A stretch of DNA of 37,764 bases from a virus, in IMG/VR virus record IMGVR_UViG_3300032228_000003, positions 1 through 37,764 of that record; one strand, written 5' to 3'. Numbering within the stretch: the first letter of the stretch is position 1; each line of letters starts with the position of its first letter. Below are positions 1-7,418 of this stretch, piece after piece. The position numbers and the translations under genes are program-made. The notes under the pieces were generated by a model, which did not search any database, was not told the DNA's origin, and was given only the letters and a program-made list of their open reading frames with translations.

Positions 1-123
1 CAGAAGGGTAAATTAGGTACAGCTTTGTCTACTGTTATGGGTGGTGTTTCTCCGTTGATTAAAGCACCTCTGGAATACCTAGCAAACTACGACTTCTTCC
101 GTAAGAAAACTATTCAAGAAGAA
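1..123. repeat. Terminal direct repeat, left copy
   Basis: Bases 1-123 match bases 37642-37764 exactly. The repeat lies inside a coding sequence and keeps its reading frame. The simplest reading is the overlap left when a circular or circularly permuted genome is assembled into a linear contig; a true packaged terminal repeat cannot be excluded. Confidence 0.95.
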
Positions 124-582
124 GAAGGACAGTTAGCTGATTTCTTAGGTGTGCCTATGCCTGTGCATTTAGCTAAGCTTGCATCTAATATCATTGTACT
201 GAATGAACTTGACAGAGCTAATCCAGGTTCTATCTTTGGTTCTCGTATTGTAGATCCTGTAACGAAGGAAGTTACTACACTGAATAGCTTCCTTGGTTTA
301 GGTACTCCTCGTGAGTCTAGAACAGACCTGCCTGAAGAGCAGCGACTGACTCAGTATCTGACTGGTATTCGTATCTTTGATATTGATATGGGTGAGGTAG
401 AGCGAAGACAAGTAGAACAGATGAAGAAAGACATCAATTCTATTAAGGCTCGTATGAAACAGGCACAGATTGCAGAGAAGTCAAGAGAGGCTGAGATTGC
501 AGCTCAAGGACTGGAAAGATTCTATGAAGACATCGAGCAATTTGAGCAAGAGCGTGAAGCAAGAATGAAGAGGGAGAAGTAA
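1..582 (+). CDS. Internal virion protein, C-terminal part (continues from 35494)
   Basis: This is the C-terminal 193 residues of the 909-residue protein that begins at 35494. The frame is open from base 1, and bases 1-123 are identical and in phase with 37642-37764, so the gene is cut only by where the circle was opened. The part seen here contains a hydrophilic stretch and ends in a long charged alpha-helical tail (about the last 65 residues, rich in E, K, R, Q) that is probably a coiled coil. It ends 1 base before the holin gene. An internal TTG at base 25 opens a long frame but is not a real start. Virion location is inferred from position between the other large late proteins and the lysis genes. 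Confidence 0.85.
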   Translation, partial: QKGKLGTALSTVMGGVSPLIKAPLEYLANYDFFRKKTIQEEEGQLADFLGVPMPVHLAKLASNIIVLNELDRANPGSIFGSRIVDPVTKEVTTLNSFLGLGTPRESRTDLPEEQRLTQYLTGIRIFDIDMGEVERRQVEQMKKDINSIKARMKQAQIAEKSREAEIAAQGLERFYEDIEQFEQEREARMKREK

Positions 583-583
583 T

Positions 584-985
584 ATGTTTCCACTAGACAC
601 AATCCTTAATGTAGGGATGAAGTTAGTAGATAAGTTCTTTCCTGATCCAGAGCAGAAGGCTAAGGCTCAGTTAGAACTACTGAAGATGCAGCAAGAAGGT
701 GACTTCAAGAAGATGGAAGCTGACATTGTAGAGTCTCAGGAGCTTACTAAGCGTCAAGAAGCAGATATGATGTCTGACTCTTGGCTGTCTAAGAACATCC
801 GTCCTATGACCCTTATAGCGATCCTGACAGGGTACTTCATGTTTGCTCTGATGTCTGCCTATGGCATGGACGCAAACACAGCCTATGTAGAACTACTAGG
901 TCAATGGGGTATGCTGATTATGTCCTTCTACTTTGGTGGTCGTACACTAGAAAAGATTATGGATATGAAGTCTAGGAAAGAATGA
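584..985 (+). CDS. Holin, three-TM GTA_holin-like
   Basis: A 133-residue putative holin that would open the inner membrane at the end of infection. The N-terminal half (about 1-65) is a charged amphipathic region with the pattern FFPDPEQKAKAQLELLKMQ, as in the 'holin of 3TMs, for gene-transfer release' family (GTA_holin_3TM). Two hydrophobic segments follow, at about residues 70-93 and 103-118. The gene starts 1 base after the internal virion protein and overlaps the endolysin gene by ATGA at 982-985, forming a classic holin-endolysin pair at the end of the late operon. Family assignment is from motif recognition. A second holin-like gene lies at 27953. Confidence 0.75.
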   Translation: MFPLDTILNVGMKLVDKFFPDPEQKAKAQLELLKMQQEGDFKKMEADIVESQELTKRQEADMMSDSWLSKNIRPMTLIAILTGYFMFALMSAYGMDANTAYVELLGQWGMLIMSFYFGGRTLEKIMDMKSRKE

Positions 986-1416
986 AGATAACACCTCACT
1001 TCACCTATGAAGAGATGACTGCATCGCAGACAGCTGCTCGTAACGGTTGGCTCAATAAGCCTACTGACATAGAGTTCCAGAACCTAGTTAGATTGTGTGA
1101 GTTCCTAGAGACTGTACGGTCTGAGTTAGGTAGGTCTATCACTGTGACCAGTGGCTATCGATCTAAGCAGGTGAACGATGCTATTGGATCTAAGGATTCT
1201 AGTCAGCATCGAGTAGGATGTGCTGCAGATATTCGTGTATCGGGGATGACCCCTGATCAGGTTGTAGCTACATTAATTATGAAGGGCTTACCTTACGACC
1301 AGCTCATCAGAGAGTTCGATAGCTGGGTGCATATCAGTGTACCTTTAACTCCTAGTACACCTCCAAGGAAACAAGCCCTAATCATCGATAGAAAAGGGAC
1401 TCGTCCTTATCAGTAG
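982..1416 (+). CDS. Endolysin, M15-family peptidase
   Basis: A 144-residue zinc peptidase of the Peptidase_M15_3 type (D-Ala-D-Ala carboxypeptidase/L-Ala-D-Glu endopeptidase fold) that would cut peptidoglycan cross-links. The metal-site motifs are visible: SGYRS then VN-AIGS, SSQHRVGCAADI (His and Asp ligands spaced H-x6-D) at about residues 57-85, and WVHISV (third His ligand) at about 115-120. There is no signal peptide, so it depends on the holin. It begins inside the holin stop codon (ATGA) and is the last gene of the rightward arm. Length is normal for the single-domain phage form. Confidence 0.9.
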   Translation: MKITPHFTYEEMTASQTAARNGWLNKPTDIEFQNLVRLCEFLETVRSELGRSITVTSGYRSKQVNDAIGSKDSSQHRVGCAADIRVSGMTPDQVVATLIMKGLPYDQLIREFDSWVHISVPLTPSTPPRKQALIIDRKGTRPYQ

Positions 1417-1463
1417 TGTTACATTATGTAGGTAAATGTTAACAACTATCTACTATAAGTAAC

Positions 1464-1490
1464 AAAAAGACAACCCCCGAAGGGGCTGCC
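1464..1490 (-). terminator. Rho-independent terminator of the leftward arm
   Basis: Read on the minus strand: a stem GGCAGCCCC / GGGGTTGTC closed by a TTCG tetraloop and followed immediately by TTTTT. It lies just past the last leftward gene, in the 82-base gap between the two converging arms. The plus-strand reading lacks a T-run, so it should stop leftward transcription only. Confidence 0.9.
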
Positions 1491-1498
1491 ATAAAGTG

Positions 1499-1627
1499 CT
1501 AGTCCTTGGGAGAGGCTAACATTAATCGTACAATGCCTAGATCTAGAACATAGTATTTGATACCATCATCATCTACATATTCAAACCCAAACATAAACCC
1601 GCATATAAAGTGTAGTTCTAAAATCAT
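1499..1627 (-). CDS. Small hydrophobic hypothetical protein (42 aa)
   Basis: A 42-residue protein rich in F, L, I and Y with an internal VDDDG acidic turn. The start ATG overlaps the reductase stop (ATGA at 1624-1627), and GGAGG lies 9 bases upstream inside the end of the reductase gene, so translation is coupled. It is the last gene of the left arm, just ahead of the terminator. Similar very short Phe-rich proteins occur in other aquatic phages, but no function is known to me. Confidence 0.7.
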   Translation of the reverse strand: MILELHFICGFMFGFEYVDDDGIKYYVLDLGIVRLMLASPKD

Positions 1628-3534
1628 ATTGTACATCCTCCTGCTGTGCAGCTTAGCATTTGTGCTCCTTCGACATTATCGTCATACTCCTGGAAGTTGT
1701 CCCAATCAATACCAGTAGGTTGCTGATCAAGTAGCTTCTTGTAATCCTCTTCAGTACACTCTTCATACGGTGCTTGTCGATATGTTCCTCCATCCATTGG
1801 AAGGAAAGACACACCAGTAACCTCATCGAAGTGCTTATACACCCATGCCCCTACTTCCATCCACTCCTTCTCTAAGACAGAGATAGTGACTGATGGCTTG
1901 TGCTCACAGTAGTGACGCTGGTAAATCAACCACAATCGTAAGTGCTCAACAGCAGTCAAGTCCTCACGAAGCAAAGCACCTTCAGCTACTGCAACAGGGA
2001 AACTAAATACTGTTGTAGACTCAGGCTTCATCACACAAGGCTCACCAATAAACCCTGACTTCAGCATGAACTGAGTTAGAGGATCTTTATTATCAGCTCG
2101 TACACGACGAATATAATACTGACTATGCTGAGGATGAATGCCAGAGGCGGTAGAACAGAGTTGTGATACAGTTCCTTCGGGCTTAATAGCCGTAACCGCA
2201 ACACTCTGATTGATTCCAATAGCAGCAGCGTATGCAGCGTTAGTAGCAACAGCAACATCTCGTAGTTTCTCCAATAGTCCTGGTAGTTCCTGATCATCTG
2301 GATCATTCAATAAATGATTGTCCAAGATCCCTGTCATCGATACACCTAGTAAAGCTTCTTCTTCTGTATTCTTTTGCCAGATCTTACGAAGATAAGGGAA
2401 GTTAGTTAGCGATGCTTGGAATGTACCCAAGATAGTAGCTAAGCGAATCTTCCGAAGCAAATCATCTACAGTATCTGTGCTACGAATAATACAAGAAGAC
2501 AAGTTACAGAACTGATATGGACGCAGGATAATCTCTGAGCATGGATTAGTACCAAACTCATAGCTCGCATCACGACGACCATTCTTAGCAGCTTGCTTCT
2601 GACTAGCTTCACGATTAAAGATACCACGCTCACCAGAGTGTGACTCATAAATGCTAGTCCACTCACGCATGAACTGACCAATAGCTGGTGTCTCTTCATA
2701 TGTAGCTGAGTTGTTAGCTAATGCTCGTTGTCCTTGTCCATCCCACCAGTTACCTGCCTTAGCATGTGCCATCTTATCGTCTGTCAAATCAGACAAGCTA
2801 ATCATGGCTGACCGACGGACTCCTCCCACGACAACAACTTCCCCGATCTTACACAGAATATCATGACACTCCAGCGAACTAAGCTTACGTCCAGACGCTG
2901 CCTTGAACTTACTAATAACAAACTTAAAGAGGTCTTCCAACGGTTGTGCTCCAGAGGCACGTCCTCCAAAAGTCTTAAGCCTAGCCCCTGCAGGTCGGAC
3001 TTTTGACACGTCATACTTTGGAATCTCGCCAGAGTATAGAAGAGCGATGAGTTGTCGAAGTGATTTAGCCCACCCTTCTTTACTATCCGACACCATAATA
3101 GAAGTCTGACTAGGAAACAACTGATCTGGTACTTCAGGTAACTTACTAACATACTGTTGCTCCACAGAGAATCCAACACCAGTACCACACAATAGGATAT
3201 ACATCGCCTCATCGAATGCTTTAGCATCATCGATAGGTAAGTACGAACAGTTAAATGCAGCTACATTCTGACGATCTAATGCAGTACCTGCAGTCATCAC
3301 TGCTCTCATAGAAGGCACTACATCCAGGTGTGTTACTGCATCTTGCAACTCTTTGCGTAGCTCAGCAGTCAGCGTATAGTTCTGCTTAGTAGCTAAGTGC
3401 TTCTCCATGAAGTCGAAGTAACGTGCTACAGTTTCACCCCAATGCTCACGACGATTCTTATCATCGAGAAACCGTGAGTAACGGCTCTTGGCAATGAAGG
3501 TATTGTAAGGTGTCATTTGATATTTGTTGGTCAT
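1624..3534 (-). CDS. nrdJ: Ribonucleotide reductase, adenosylcobalamin-dependent (class II)
   Basis: A 636-residue class II ribonucleotide reductase that reduces ribonucleotides to deoxyribonucleotides for phage DNA synthesis, using coenzyme B12 as radical source. Diagnostic motifs are FNCSYLPI (first redox Cys, about residue 95), GTNPCSEIIL (active-site N-x-C-x-E, about 330), IKPEGTVSQLCSTASGIHP (about 450), and a C-terminal CTAGGCTI carrying the two shuttle cysteines. The CSTASGIHP motif and the single short chain resemble the monomeric Lactobacillus-type RTPR rather than class I. No small subunit (NrdB) or activase is present. It overlaps its neighbours by ATGA on both sides and ends the replication operon. 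The host must supply or import B12. Confidence 0.93.
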   Translation of the reverse strand: MTNKYQMTPYNTFIAKSRYSRFLDDKNRREHWGETVARYFDFMEKHLATKQNYTLTAELRKELQDAVTHLDVVPSMRAVMTAGTALDRQNVAAFNCSYLPIDDAKAFDEAMYILLCGTGVGFSVEQQYVSKLPEVPDQLFPSQTSIMVSDSKEGWAKSLRQLIALLYSGEIPKYDVSKVRPAGARLKTFGGRASGAQPLEDLFKFVISKFKAASGRKLSSLECHDILCKIGEVVVVGGVRRSAMISLSDLTDDKMAHAKAGNWWDGQGQRALANNSATYEETPAIGQFMREWTSIYESHSGERGIFNREASQKQAAKNGRRDASYEFGTNPCSEIILRPYQFCNLSSCIIRSTDTVDDLLRKIRLATILGTFQASLTNFPYLRKIWQKNTEEEALLGVSMTGILDNHLLNDPDDQELPGLLEKLRDVAVATNAAYAAAIGINQSVAVTAIKPEGTVSQLCSTASGIHPQHSQYYIRRVRADNKDPLTQFMLKSGFIGEPCVMKPESTTVFSFPVAVAEGALLREDLTAVEHLRLWLIYQRHYCEHKPSVTISVLEKEWMEVGAWVYKHFDEVTGVSFLPMDGGTYRQAPYEECTEEDYKKLLDQQPTGIDWDNFQEYDDNVEGAQMLSCTAGGCTI

Positions 3535-3704
3535 TCAGTCTCTTCCCAGTCTACCTCTTTGCAGAGGCTCTCATAATTGTTTTCAATGTTATCGCTAAAA
3601 GTATCGACAAGCTCTTCTGAAGATATGTTTAATAACTCCAGAAGAGATACCTCATCTAAACGCTTTAGTCGCTCTTTTAACTCAGGCACTGTAAGCGTTA
3701 ACAC
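3531..3704 (-). CDS. Small acidic hypothetical protein (57 aa)
   Basis: A 57-residue protein with a GTG start 1 base past the previous gene's stop. Pattern: VPELKERLKRLDEVSLLELL then ISSEELVDTF, followed by an acidic tail. The stop overlaps the reductase ATG (ATGA). It resembles short phage proteins of the LLELL-I-SEEL type that often sit among replication genes; function is unknown. A second GTG at codon 6 is an alternative start. Confidence 0.7.
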   Translation of the reverse strand: MLTLTVPELKERLKRLDEVSLLELLNISSEELVDTFSDNIENNYESLCKEVDWEETE

Positions 3705-3707
3705 AGT

Positions 3708-4022
3708 TTACTTCTTCTTCTTAGGTGTAGCTTTAGCTGGCTTAACAGACTTAGCAGCAGCTGCTTCTACCTTAGCTCGATCACGAAACTTAGCGATAGC
3801 AAACTGAGCTTTAGATACTGCAGCAGCAAGCTCATTCAAGAAAGCATCTGCATTCTTATCGTAGTCTGTTACCCATAAGTACACTTGATCTCGTGATCCA
3901 CCGTTAATAGTTACGTTAACTTCCCAGTTATCGTGATCCCAATAATTTCCCTGTAAATTTACAAACTGACTTTCTTCAGGGAAAAACTTACTAAATGCTA
4001 CTTTCTCTTTTGCTTTACGCAT
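3708..4022 (-). CDS. Hypothetical protein with Lys-rich tail (104 aa)
   Basis: Unrecognised 104-residue protein. The body has an aromatic-rich segment (NYWDHDNWEVNVTI) and the C-terminus is an Ala/Lys/Pro tail ending in KKKK, suggesting nucleic-acid contact. I chose ATG 4022, which has AAGGAG 6 bases upstream. The longest frame starts at 4079, but the promoter at 4082-4110 would begin its transcript near 4075, inside that start codon. From 4022 the message has a leader of about 50 bases with a good Shine-Dalgarno. The extra 19 codons could still be used on read-through transcripts, since AGGAG also precedes 4079. Confidence 0.7.
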   Translation of the reverse strand: MRKAKEKVAFSKFFPEESQFVNLQGNYWDHDNWEVNVTINGGSRDQVYLWVTDYDKNADAFLNELAAAVSKAQFAIAKFRDRAKVEAAAAKSVKPAKATPKKKK

Positions 4023-4081
4023 TTCGATCTCCTTCATTAATTGTTTTAGGCTTGTTCTGATCGGTGATACAGTACTCATAT

Positions 4082-4110
4082 ATTATACTCCTATTTGATA
4101 TAGTTGTCAA
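4082..4110 (-). promoter_or_regulatory. Sigma70 promoter for 3708-4022 and nrdJ
   Basis: Minus strand: TTGACA (4110-4105), 17-base spacer, TATAAT (4087-4082), a perfect consensus pair. It lies in the 3' end of the DUF3310 gene and would give a separate transcript for the 104-residue protein, the 57-residue protein, the reductase and the last small gene. Confidence 0.8.
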
Positions 4111-4408
4111 CCATTCGTTGCAGATACCACTGTGCTTTCTTGATGTCCTCAATACCATTCTTGTGCTTCCATCGCCACAGATACTTGATAGCGTTACCAG
4201 TACACATTGCTTCCATTCCTTGTAGGTCTTTCACCACCTGTGCTATGGCATCGATGCACTCAATTGAACCCTGGGTATAATGACTAGGTGAGTTAACCAT
4301 GTCCTCCTTGTCATCTGCAAAGTCCATCTGTACTAAACCCCTGAAGTAATTCTCAAGGGTAACCTCTGGCTGATGTCGTTCACCGTATGGCTCTGGCATT
4401 GCTATCAT
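4091..4408 (-). CDS. DUF3310 protein
   Basis: A 105-residue DUF3310-family protein. The family signature is clear in two blocks: NSPSHYTQGSIECIDAI (about residues 39-55) and NAIKYLWRWKHKNGIEDIKKA (about 72-92). The family is widespread in phages and sometimes labelled nucleotide kinase, but I know of no established activity. It overlaps the phosphoesterase stop (ATGA at 4405-4408), and its own 3' end carries a promoter for the following genes. The first 35 residues before the signature are less typical, and a later start is possible. Confidence 0.85.
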   Translation of the reverse strand: MIAMPEPYGERHQPEVTLENYFRGLVQMDFADDKEDMVNSPSHYTQGSIECIDAIAQVVKDLQGMEAMCTGNAIKYLWRWKHKNGIEDIKKAQWYLQRMVDNYIK

Positions 4409-5169
4409 AGATACCTCTTCTTAAGAAAGTCAAGAGACACAAACATCTCATCGAAACAGCCATCTTTCACCTCATGCAACACTACGATACCTCGCCAGTA
4501 GTGATTACCTTGAGCACCCATGTAATCCTCATCATGCTCATAGCAACTACCAGCTATAATAGCCGTAAGCGTTTTGCCATCTGCTCTAATAGCGTAAGCA
4601 ACTTGTCTACCTTGTTGGTGACCCACCACACACGACTGATGTTTCTTGGAGATGATGGCTGCAGCTGATCCAACAGGACGGTTAAGAGCACCAGCAGTGA
4701 CATAATGGGCATAAAGAACACCATCAATAATAACAGGCTGCTCAAACGGTAGAACATCCCAACCAGCTTTCTCATATCCCAAGTCCTCTAAAGAGATAGT
4801 CCCATCCAGCATTGAATCGTTCTCTATGGCACGATTGATACGATGCTCGTGGTTACCTATAGTCAAAACCATGCGTGGCTTATAGACCTTCTCCTTGTTC
4901 CTACGCTGCCTGTCCTGCAGCTGACGTAGTGGCTTTAAGAGTATGTCCATTGCACTATGAACTGCTTCAACATCATGCTTATATCGTCTACCTTCAAAGG
5001 ATTTCTTACCTTTATCGTAGCTTGATAAGCTTGGCATGTCCGCAAAGTCTCCAATATTAACAATAACATCAGGACGCTTCTTAACAATGTAGTTGCCGAT
5101 TGCTTTCAAGAAACTGAAGTCCTGCCCTGGCTTTACCTGTACATCGGGTATCACTAAGTGTGTCGGCAT
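4405..5169 (-). CDS. Calcineurin-like metallophosphoesterase
   Basis: A 254-residue phosphoesterase of the two-metal calcineurin-like superfamily. The ordered metal-binding motifs are IPDVQVKPGQD (about 7-17; the usual D-x-H has Q in place of H), NIGDFADM (about 38-45), TIGNHEHR (about 104-111), YAHY (about 153) and GHQQG (about 183). It could act on nucleotides, nucleic-acid ends or a small phosphorylated substrate; context among DNA metabolism genes favours the first two. The start overlaps the upstream gene by TAATG. Similar proteins are common in T7-like and aquatic phages; the substrate is not predictable. Confidence 0.85.
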   Translation of the reverse strand: MPTHLVIPDVQVKPGQDFSFLKAIGNYIVKKRPDVIVNIGDFADMPSLSSYDKGKKSFEGRRYKHDVEAVHSAMDILLKPLRQLQDRQRRNKEKVYKPRMVLTIGNHEHRINRAIENDSMLDGTISLEDLGYEKAGWDVLPFEQPVIIDGVLYAHYVTAGALNRPVGSAAAIISKKHQSCVVGHQQGRQVAYAIRADGKTLTAIIAGSCYEHDEDYMGAQGNHYWRGIVVLHEVKDGCFDEMFVSLDFLKKRYL

Positions 5170-5369
5170 TATTCATCCTCTGGATCTAACGGATTGTGAT
5201 AGTTGCTATCTGCTTTGCCAATAGGATAACCATACACAAGTGACAACAGTCTATCAAACTGTTCCTGAAGTAGATCATAACGAGTACCATCAGGAAAAGT
5301 CATATCAATAGCTGCAGCTGAATGGTCTGGCTGACCTTCGTATTCTACTAGTTGTACAATTAATTTCAT
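5169..5369 (-). CDS. Hypothetical protein (66 aa)
   Basis: Unrecognised 66-residue acidic protein with no membrane segment. It begins MKLIVQLVEYEG and ends in DPEDE. Coupled on both sides: ATGA with the upstream 44-residue gene and TAATG with the phosphoesterase. Its tight placement is the main support. Confidence 0.65.
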   Translation of the reverse strand: MKLIVQLVEYEGQPDHSAAAIDMTFPDGTRYDLLQEQFDRLLSLVYGYPIGKADSNYHNPLDPEDE

Positions 5370-5500
5370 AGCTCATTCCATTTCTTATCTTTCCAGAAGT
5401 AGACCTTATTGTCTGCTCCTAATCCCAATACGGTAAAGTTATCCTGACCTCCGATAACATTCCACTCTTTAATAATAATTGGTTGTTTCTTTGTAGCCAT
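5366..5500 (-). CDS. Small hypothetical protein (44 aa)
   Basis: A 44-residue protein with a beta-rich pattern, IIIKEWNVIGG then FTVLGLGADNKVYFW and a KDKKWNEL end, resembling a single beta-propeller/WG-like strand set. It begins directly at the nuclease stop (TAAATG) and ends with ATGA overlap. Function unknown. Confidence 0.65.
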   Translation of the reverse strand: MATKKQPIIIKEWNVIGGQDNFTVLGLGADNKVYFWKDKKWNEL

Positions 5501-5884
5501 TTACTTTCCTTTAACTAAAAGTAGAACATCTACCTGGTGCTTCAAGTCATTAAGTTTCTGAATCATATCCAAGAAGTGCTCAGCATCAACTAAGGCTAGT
5601 GGCTTACTGTTATTCTGTTTCAAGATAACCAGTGGCTCTACTAGTCCATGTGTCTTTGCTTGTTCGTAATCCTTAAACACTGCGATAGCTTTACGATTCT
5701 TACATTCAATCGTGTAGCTAACCAGTGACCTAGCGAGAGGACTAAGTTGCACATCCTCTCCACTCGCTCCCATGCTCGTTGACCTGCAATCATCAGTGGT
5801 CAGCGTAGGGAATCGTTGGAGTATCTGATCCCTTACCCACTGCTGTAGTTTTCTTCCTTTTGCTTTTGCTGACTGGGGCTTCAA
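5501..5884 (-). CDS. Putative PD-(D/E)XK nuclease / resolvase-like
   Basis: A 127-residue putative nuclease. It starts with KAKGRKLQQWVRDQILQRFP, then DDCRSTSMGASGEDVQLSP, then YTIECKNRK: Asp in GED, followed about 17 residues later by E-x-K in IECK, is the PD-(D/E)XK catalytic layout. Small phage enzymes of this kind are thought to cut branched or junction DNA, like T7 endonuclease I, which is otherwise missing here. The start is TTG at 5884 with AAAGGT 8 bases upstream, so the first 92 bases overlap the preceding gene in another frame. Family-level assignment is moderately sure; resolvase activity is inferred. Confidence 0.7.
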   Translation of the reverse strand: MKPQSAKAKGRKLQQWVRDQILQRFPTLTTDDCRSTSMGASGEDVQLSPLARSLVSYTIECKNRKAIAVFKDYEQAKTHGLVEPLVILKQNNSKPLALVDAEHFLDMIQKLNDLKHQVDVLLLVKGK

Positions 5885-6107
5885 GTTTAATTACCTTTCT
5901 AGATTTAATCCATGCTTTAGGAATATGCATCCTAGCATTGGTAAATGTACCTGACACAGTAGAAGCAATACAGATGGCATCCTTGTTTTCTGAAACAATA
6001 TACCCTGCTGTAGTTACTTCATGAATGTCAGGCTTCTCGTGCTCTTCCCAGCCACCATCACTTACTGCGTCCACCCATTTAATGACAATGAGCCTGGAGG
6101 TGTCCAC
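5793..6107 (-). CDS. Hypothetical protein overlapping both neighbours (104 aa)
   Basis: Unrecognised protein with the conserved-looking N-terminus IKWVDAVSDGGW followed by TTAGYIVSENKDAICIAS and MHIPKAWIKS, a pattern seen in short phage proteins. I place the start at GTG 6107, which leaves a 46-base overlap with the exonuclease end. No clear Shine-Dalgarno is visible, and ATT or a GTG at WVDA are alternatives; an ATG at 6221 would overlap the exonuclease by 160 bases and is unlikely. The basic C-terminal 30 residues overlap the start of the nuclease gene in a different frame. Confidence 0.6.
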   Translation of the reverse strand: MDTSRLIVIKWVDAVSDGGWEEHEKPDIHEVTTAGYIVSENKDAICIASTVSGTFTNARMHIPKAWIKSRKVIKLEAPVSKSKRKKTTAVGKGSDTPTIPYADH

Positions 6108-6766
6108 AATTGGAGTGGTTGCCTTCGTATCCACAGTAGTCTTCCGTTTTCCAGCACCCTCTCTGCGTTCCCGTCGTAAGCTTCCAGGATAGCAAGATAC
6201 ATCTCGTTTTCGTTTTTGCATTCTTTGAGTAGCCTTTCCGCTTTAACTGTTCCAATGCCTTTGATACCGATGATATTGTCAACTCGATCTCCCATTAGCA
6301 ACTGTTTATAAAAGTTCTTGATTCCTTCTTCTTCAGTAATGAAGTACCGTTCATCCTTGACAAAGTTATAGTGGTCTCCTCGGAGCATATCCAGGTCTTT
6401 ATCAATAGAACAAATACAGTACTCACCTACTTCCATCTCGTATGCTGCGATACCGATAGCATCATCTGCTTCTTGGTCTTCAATCATAGTGAATGCCCAA
6501 GCAGACTCCATGTAGTCCCTCAGTAACTGGTAGTGCTTAGGTTTAGCTGACTTACGGTTGCCCTTGTAAGGTGCAGTAACAGCTATCTCATTCCTAAAGT
6601 TTGTCTTACCAGTTAAGTATCCTTGGTACTCACCGAACCCATTGAACAGAATCAAGTCCTCAATGAACTCACTACATCTAGCTATCGCAATAGACTCTGT
6701 TTCATTCTCAGAAGCAAAGCCTATGCGATACACTAAAATGTCGCCATCAATGAGGGCTTTCATCAT
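6062..6766 (-). CDS. 5'-3' exonuclease, FEN family (T7 gp6-like)
   Basis: A 234-residue FEN-type 5'-3' exonuclease for primer removal and host DNA breakdown. Metal-site motifs: LIDGDILVYR (about 5-14), DQEADDAIGIAAYE (about 98-111), and CSIDKDLDML (about 118-127). The helix-hairpin-helix/H3TH segment GDRVDNIIGIKGIGTVKAERLL spans about 158-179. The order and length are close to T7 gene 6 and short FEN proteins. The start overlaps the SSB stop by TAATG, placing it in the SSB transcript. Confidence 0.9.
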   Translation of the reverse strand: MMKALIDGDILVYRIGFASENETESIAIARCSEFIEDLILFNGFGEYQGYLTGKTNFRNEIAVTAPYKGNRKSAKPKHYQLLRDYMESAWAFTMIEDQEADDAIGIAAYEMEVGEYCICSIDKDLDMLRGDHYNFVKDERYFITEEEGIKNFYKQLLMGDRVDNIIGIKGIGTVKAERLLKECKNENEMYLAILEAYDGNAERVLENGRLLWIRRQPLQLWTPPGSLSLNGWTQ

Positions 6767-7185
6767 TAAAGAGCTTCTTCTTCCAAGTCTGCAAGGCTTA
6801 CACCTTCAGGTTTGTACTCAATCAGTTCCTTAACAATCAACTTACTGACACCTACACCAACACCCTTCTTACCTTGGAAGCTATAGGGATAGGTCTTGAT
6901 CAGAGCTACTGCTTTAGAACCGTTAGCAATCTTAACATTCAAGAGGTTGCCTTGCTCGTCCACTGCAGTGATAGGGTATAGCTTGCTCTTAGCAGTCACG
7001 AAGAAACCTTGATCAGGTCGCTTAGCATCGTTCTTAACAGTCACACCCATTGATTCCAACTCTCGTACAGCTTCCTTACTTAGATTACTCAAGTCAACTT
7101 GATACTTTCCTGATAACTTATTTGGCTCAGTCAGACTAGCCCAGAAAAGATCTGCTTGAATCGGTAAAGGTTTGCTTGTATCCAT
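6766..7185 (-). CDS. Single-stranded DNA-binding protein, T7 gp2.5-like
   Basis: A 139-residue ssDNA-binding protein of the phage OB-fold type. It begins with KPLPIQADLFWASLTEPNKLSG, contains SKLYPITAVDEQGNLL and ALIKTYPYSFQGKKGVGVGV, and ends with the acidic tail DLEEEAL. The Phe/Trp-rich start, central basic beta-strands and acidic C-terminus, which in gp2.5 contacts the polymerase and helicase, fit the family. AGGAG lies 7 bases before the ATG. It is the first gene after the promoter at 7222-7250, consistent with high demand. Confidence 0.85.
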   Translation of the reverse strand: MDTSKPLPIQADLFWASLTEPNKLSGKYQVDLSNLSKEAVRELESMGVTVKNDAKRPDQGFFVTAKSKLYPITAVDEQGNLLNVKIANGSKAVALIKTYPYSFQGKKGVGVGVSKLIVKELIEYKPEGVSLADLEEEAL

Positions 7186-7221
7186 TGTTATTTCTCCTAG
7201 TTAATTAGTACTACAACATAT

Positions 7222-7250
7222 ATTATACCACACTTTTAGTGCTGCGTCAA
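7222..7250 (-). promoter_or_regulatory. Sigma70 promoter for SSB-exonuclease-nuclease genes
   Basis: Minus strand: TTGACG (7250-7245), 17-base spacer ending TGTGG, TATAAT (7227-7222), an extended -10 promoter. It gives the SSB message a leader of about 30 bases with AGGAG. The block AGTGTGGTATAATAT is identical to that of the promoter at 21510. Confidence 0.85.
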
Positions 7251-7418
7251 CTTCTCAGGTATTGCGTCTTCTTCTTTAAGAATCCGTATCGTGCGTTCAA
7301 GTATCTCGATTGTGTCTTCATTCGTCATGACTGTGTACACAACTAAGTAATCATTATCATTACCTAGTATTACAAGTGGCTCTACGTTCTCAGGTATTCC
7401 ATCGTACAGATTCTTCAT
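7236..7418 (-). CDS. Hypothetical protein (60 aa)
   Basis: Unrecognised 60-residue acidic protein with a predicted strand-helix pattern (VEPLVILGNDNDYLVVYTV, then IEILERTIRILKEE). It overlaps the upstream gene by ATGA. Its 3' end contains the -35 box and spacer of the SSB promoter. Confidence 0.65.
   Translation of the reverse strand: MKNLYDGIPENVEPLVILGNDNDYLVVYTVMTNEDTIEILERTIRILKEEDAIPEKLTQH

Noticed and set aside
1417-1463. Rightward terminator from TGTTAC/GTAACA arms after the endolysin
   Set aside because: The stem has several mismatches and there is no T-run on the plus strand.
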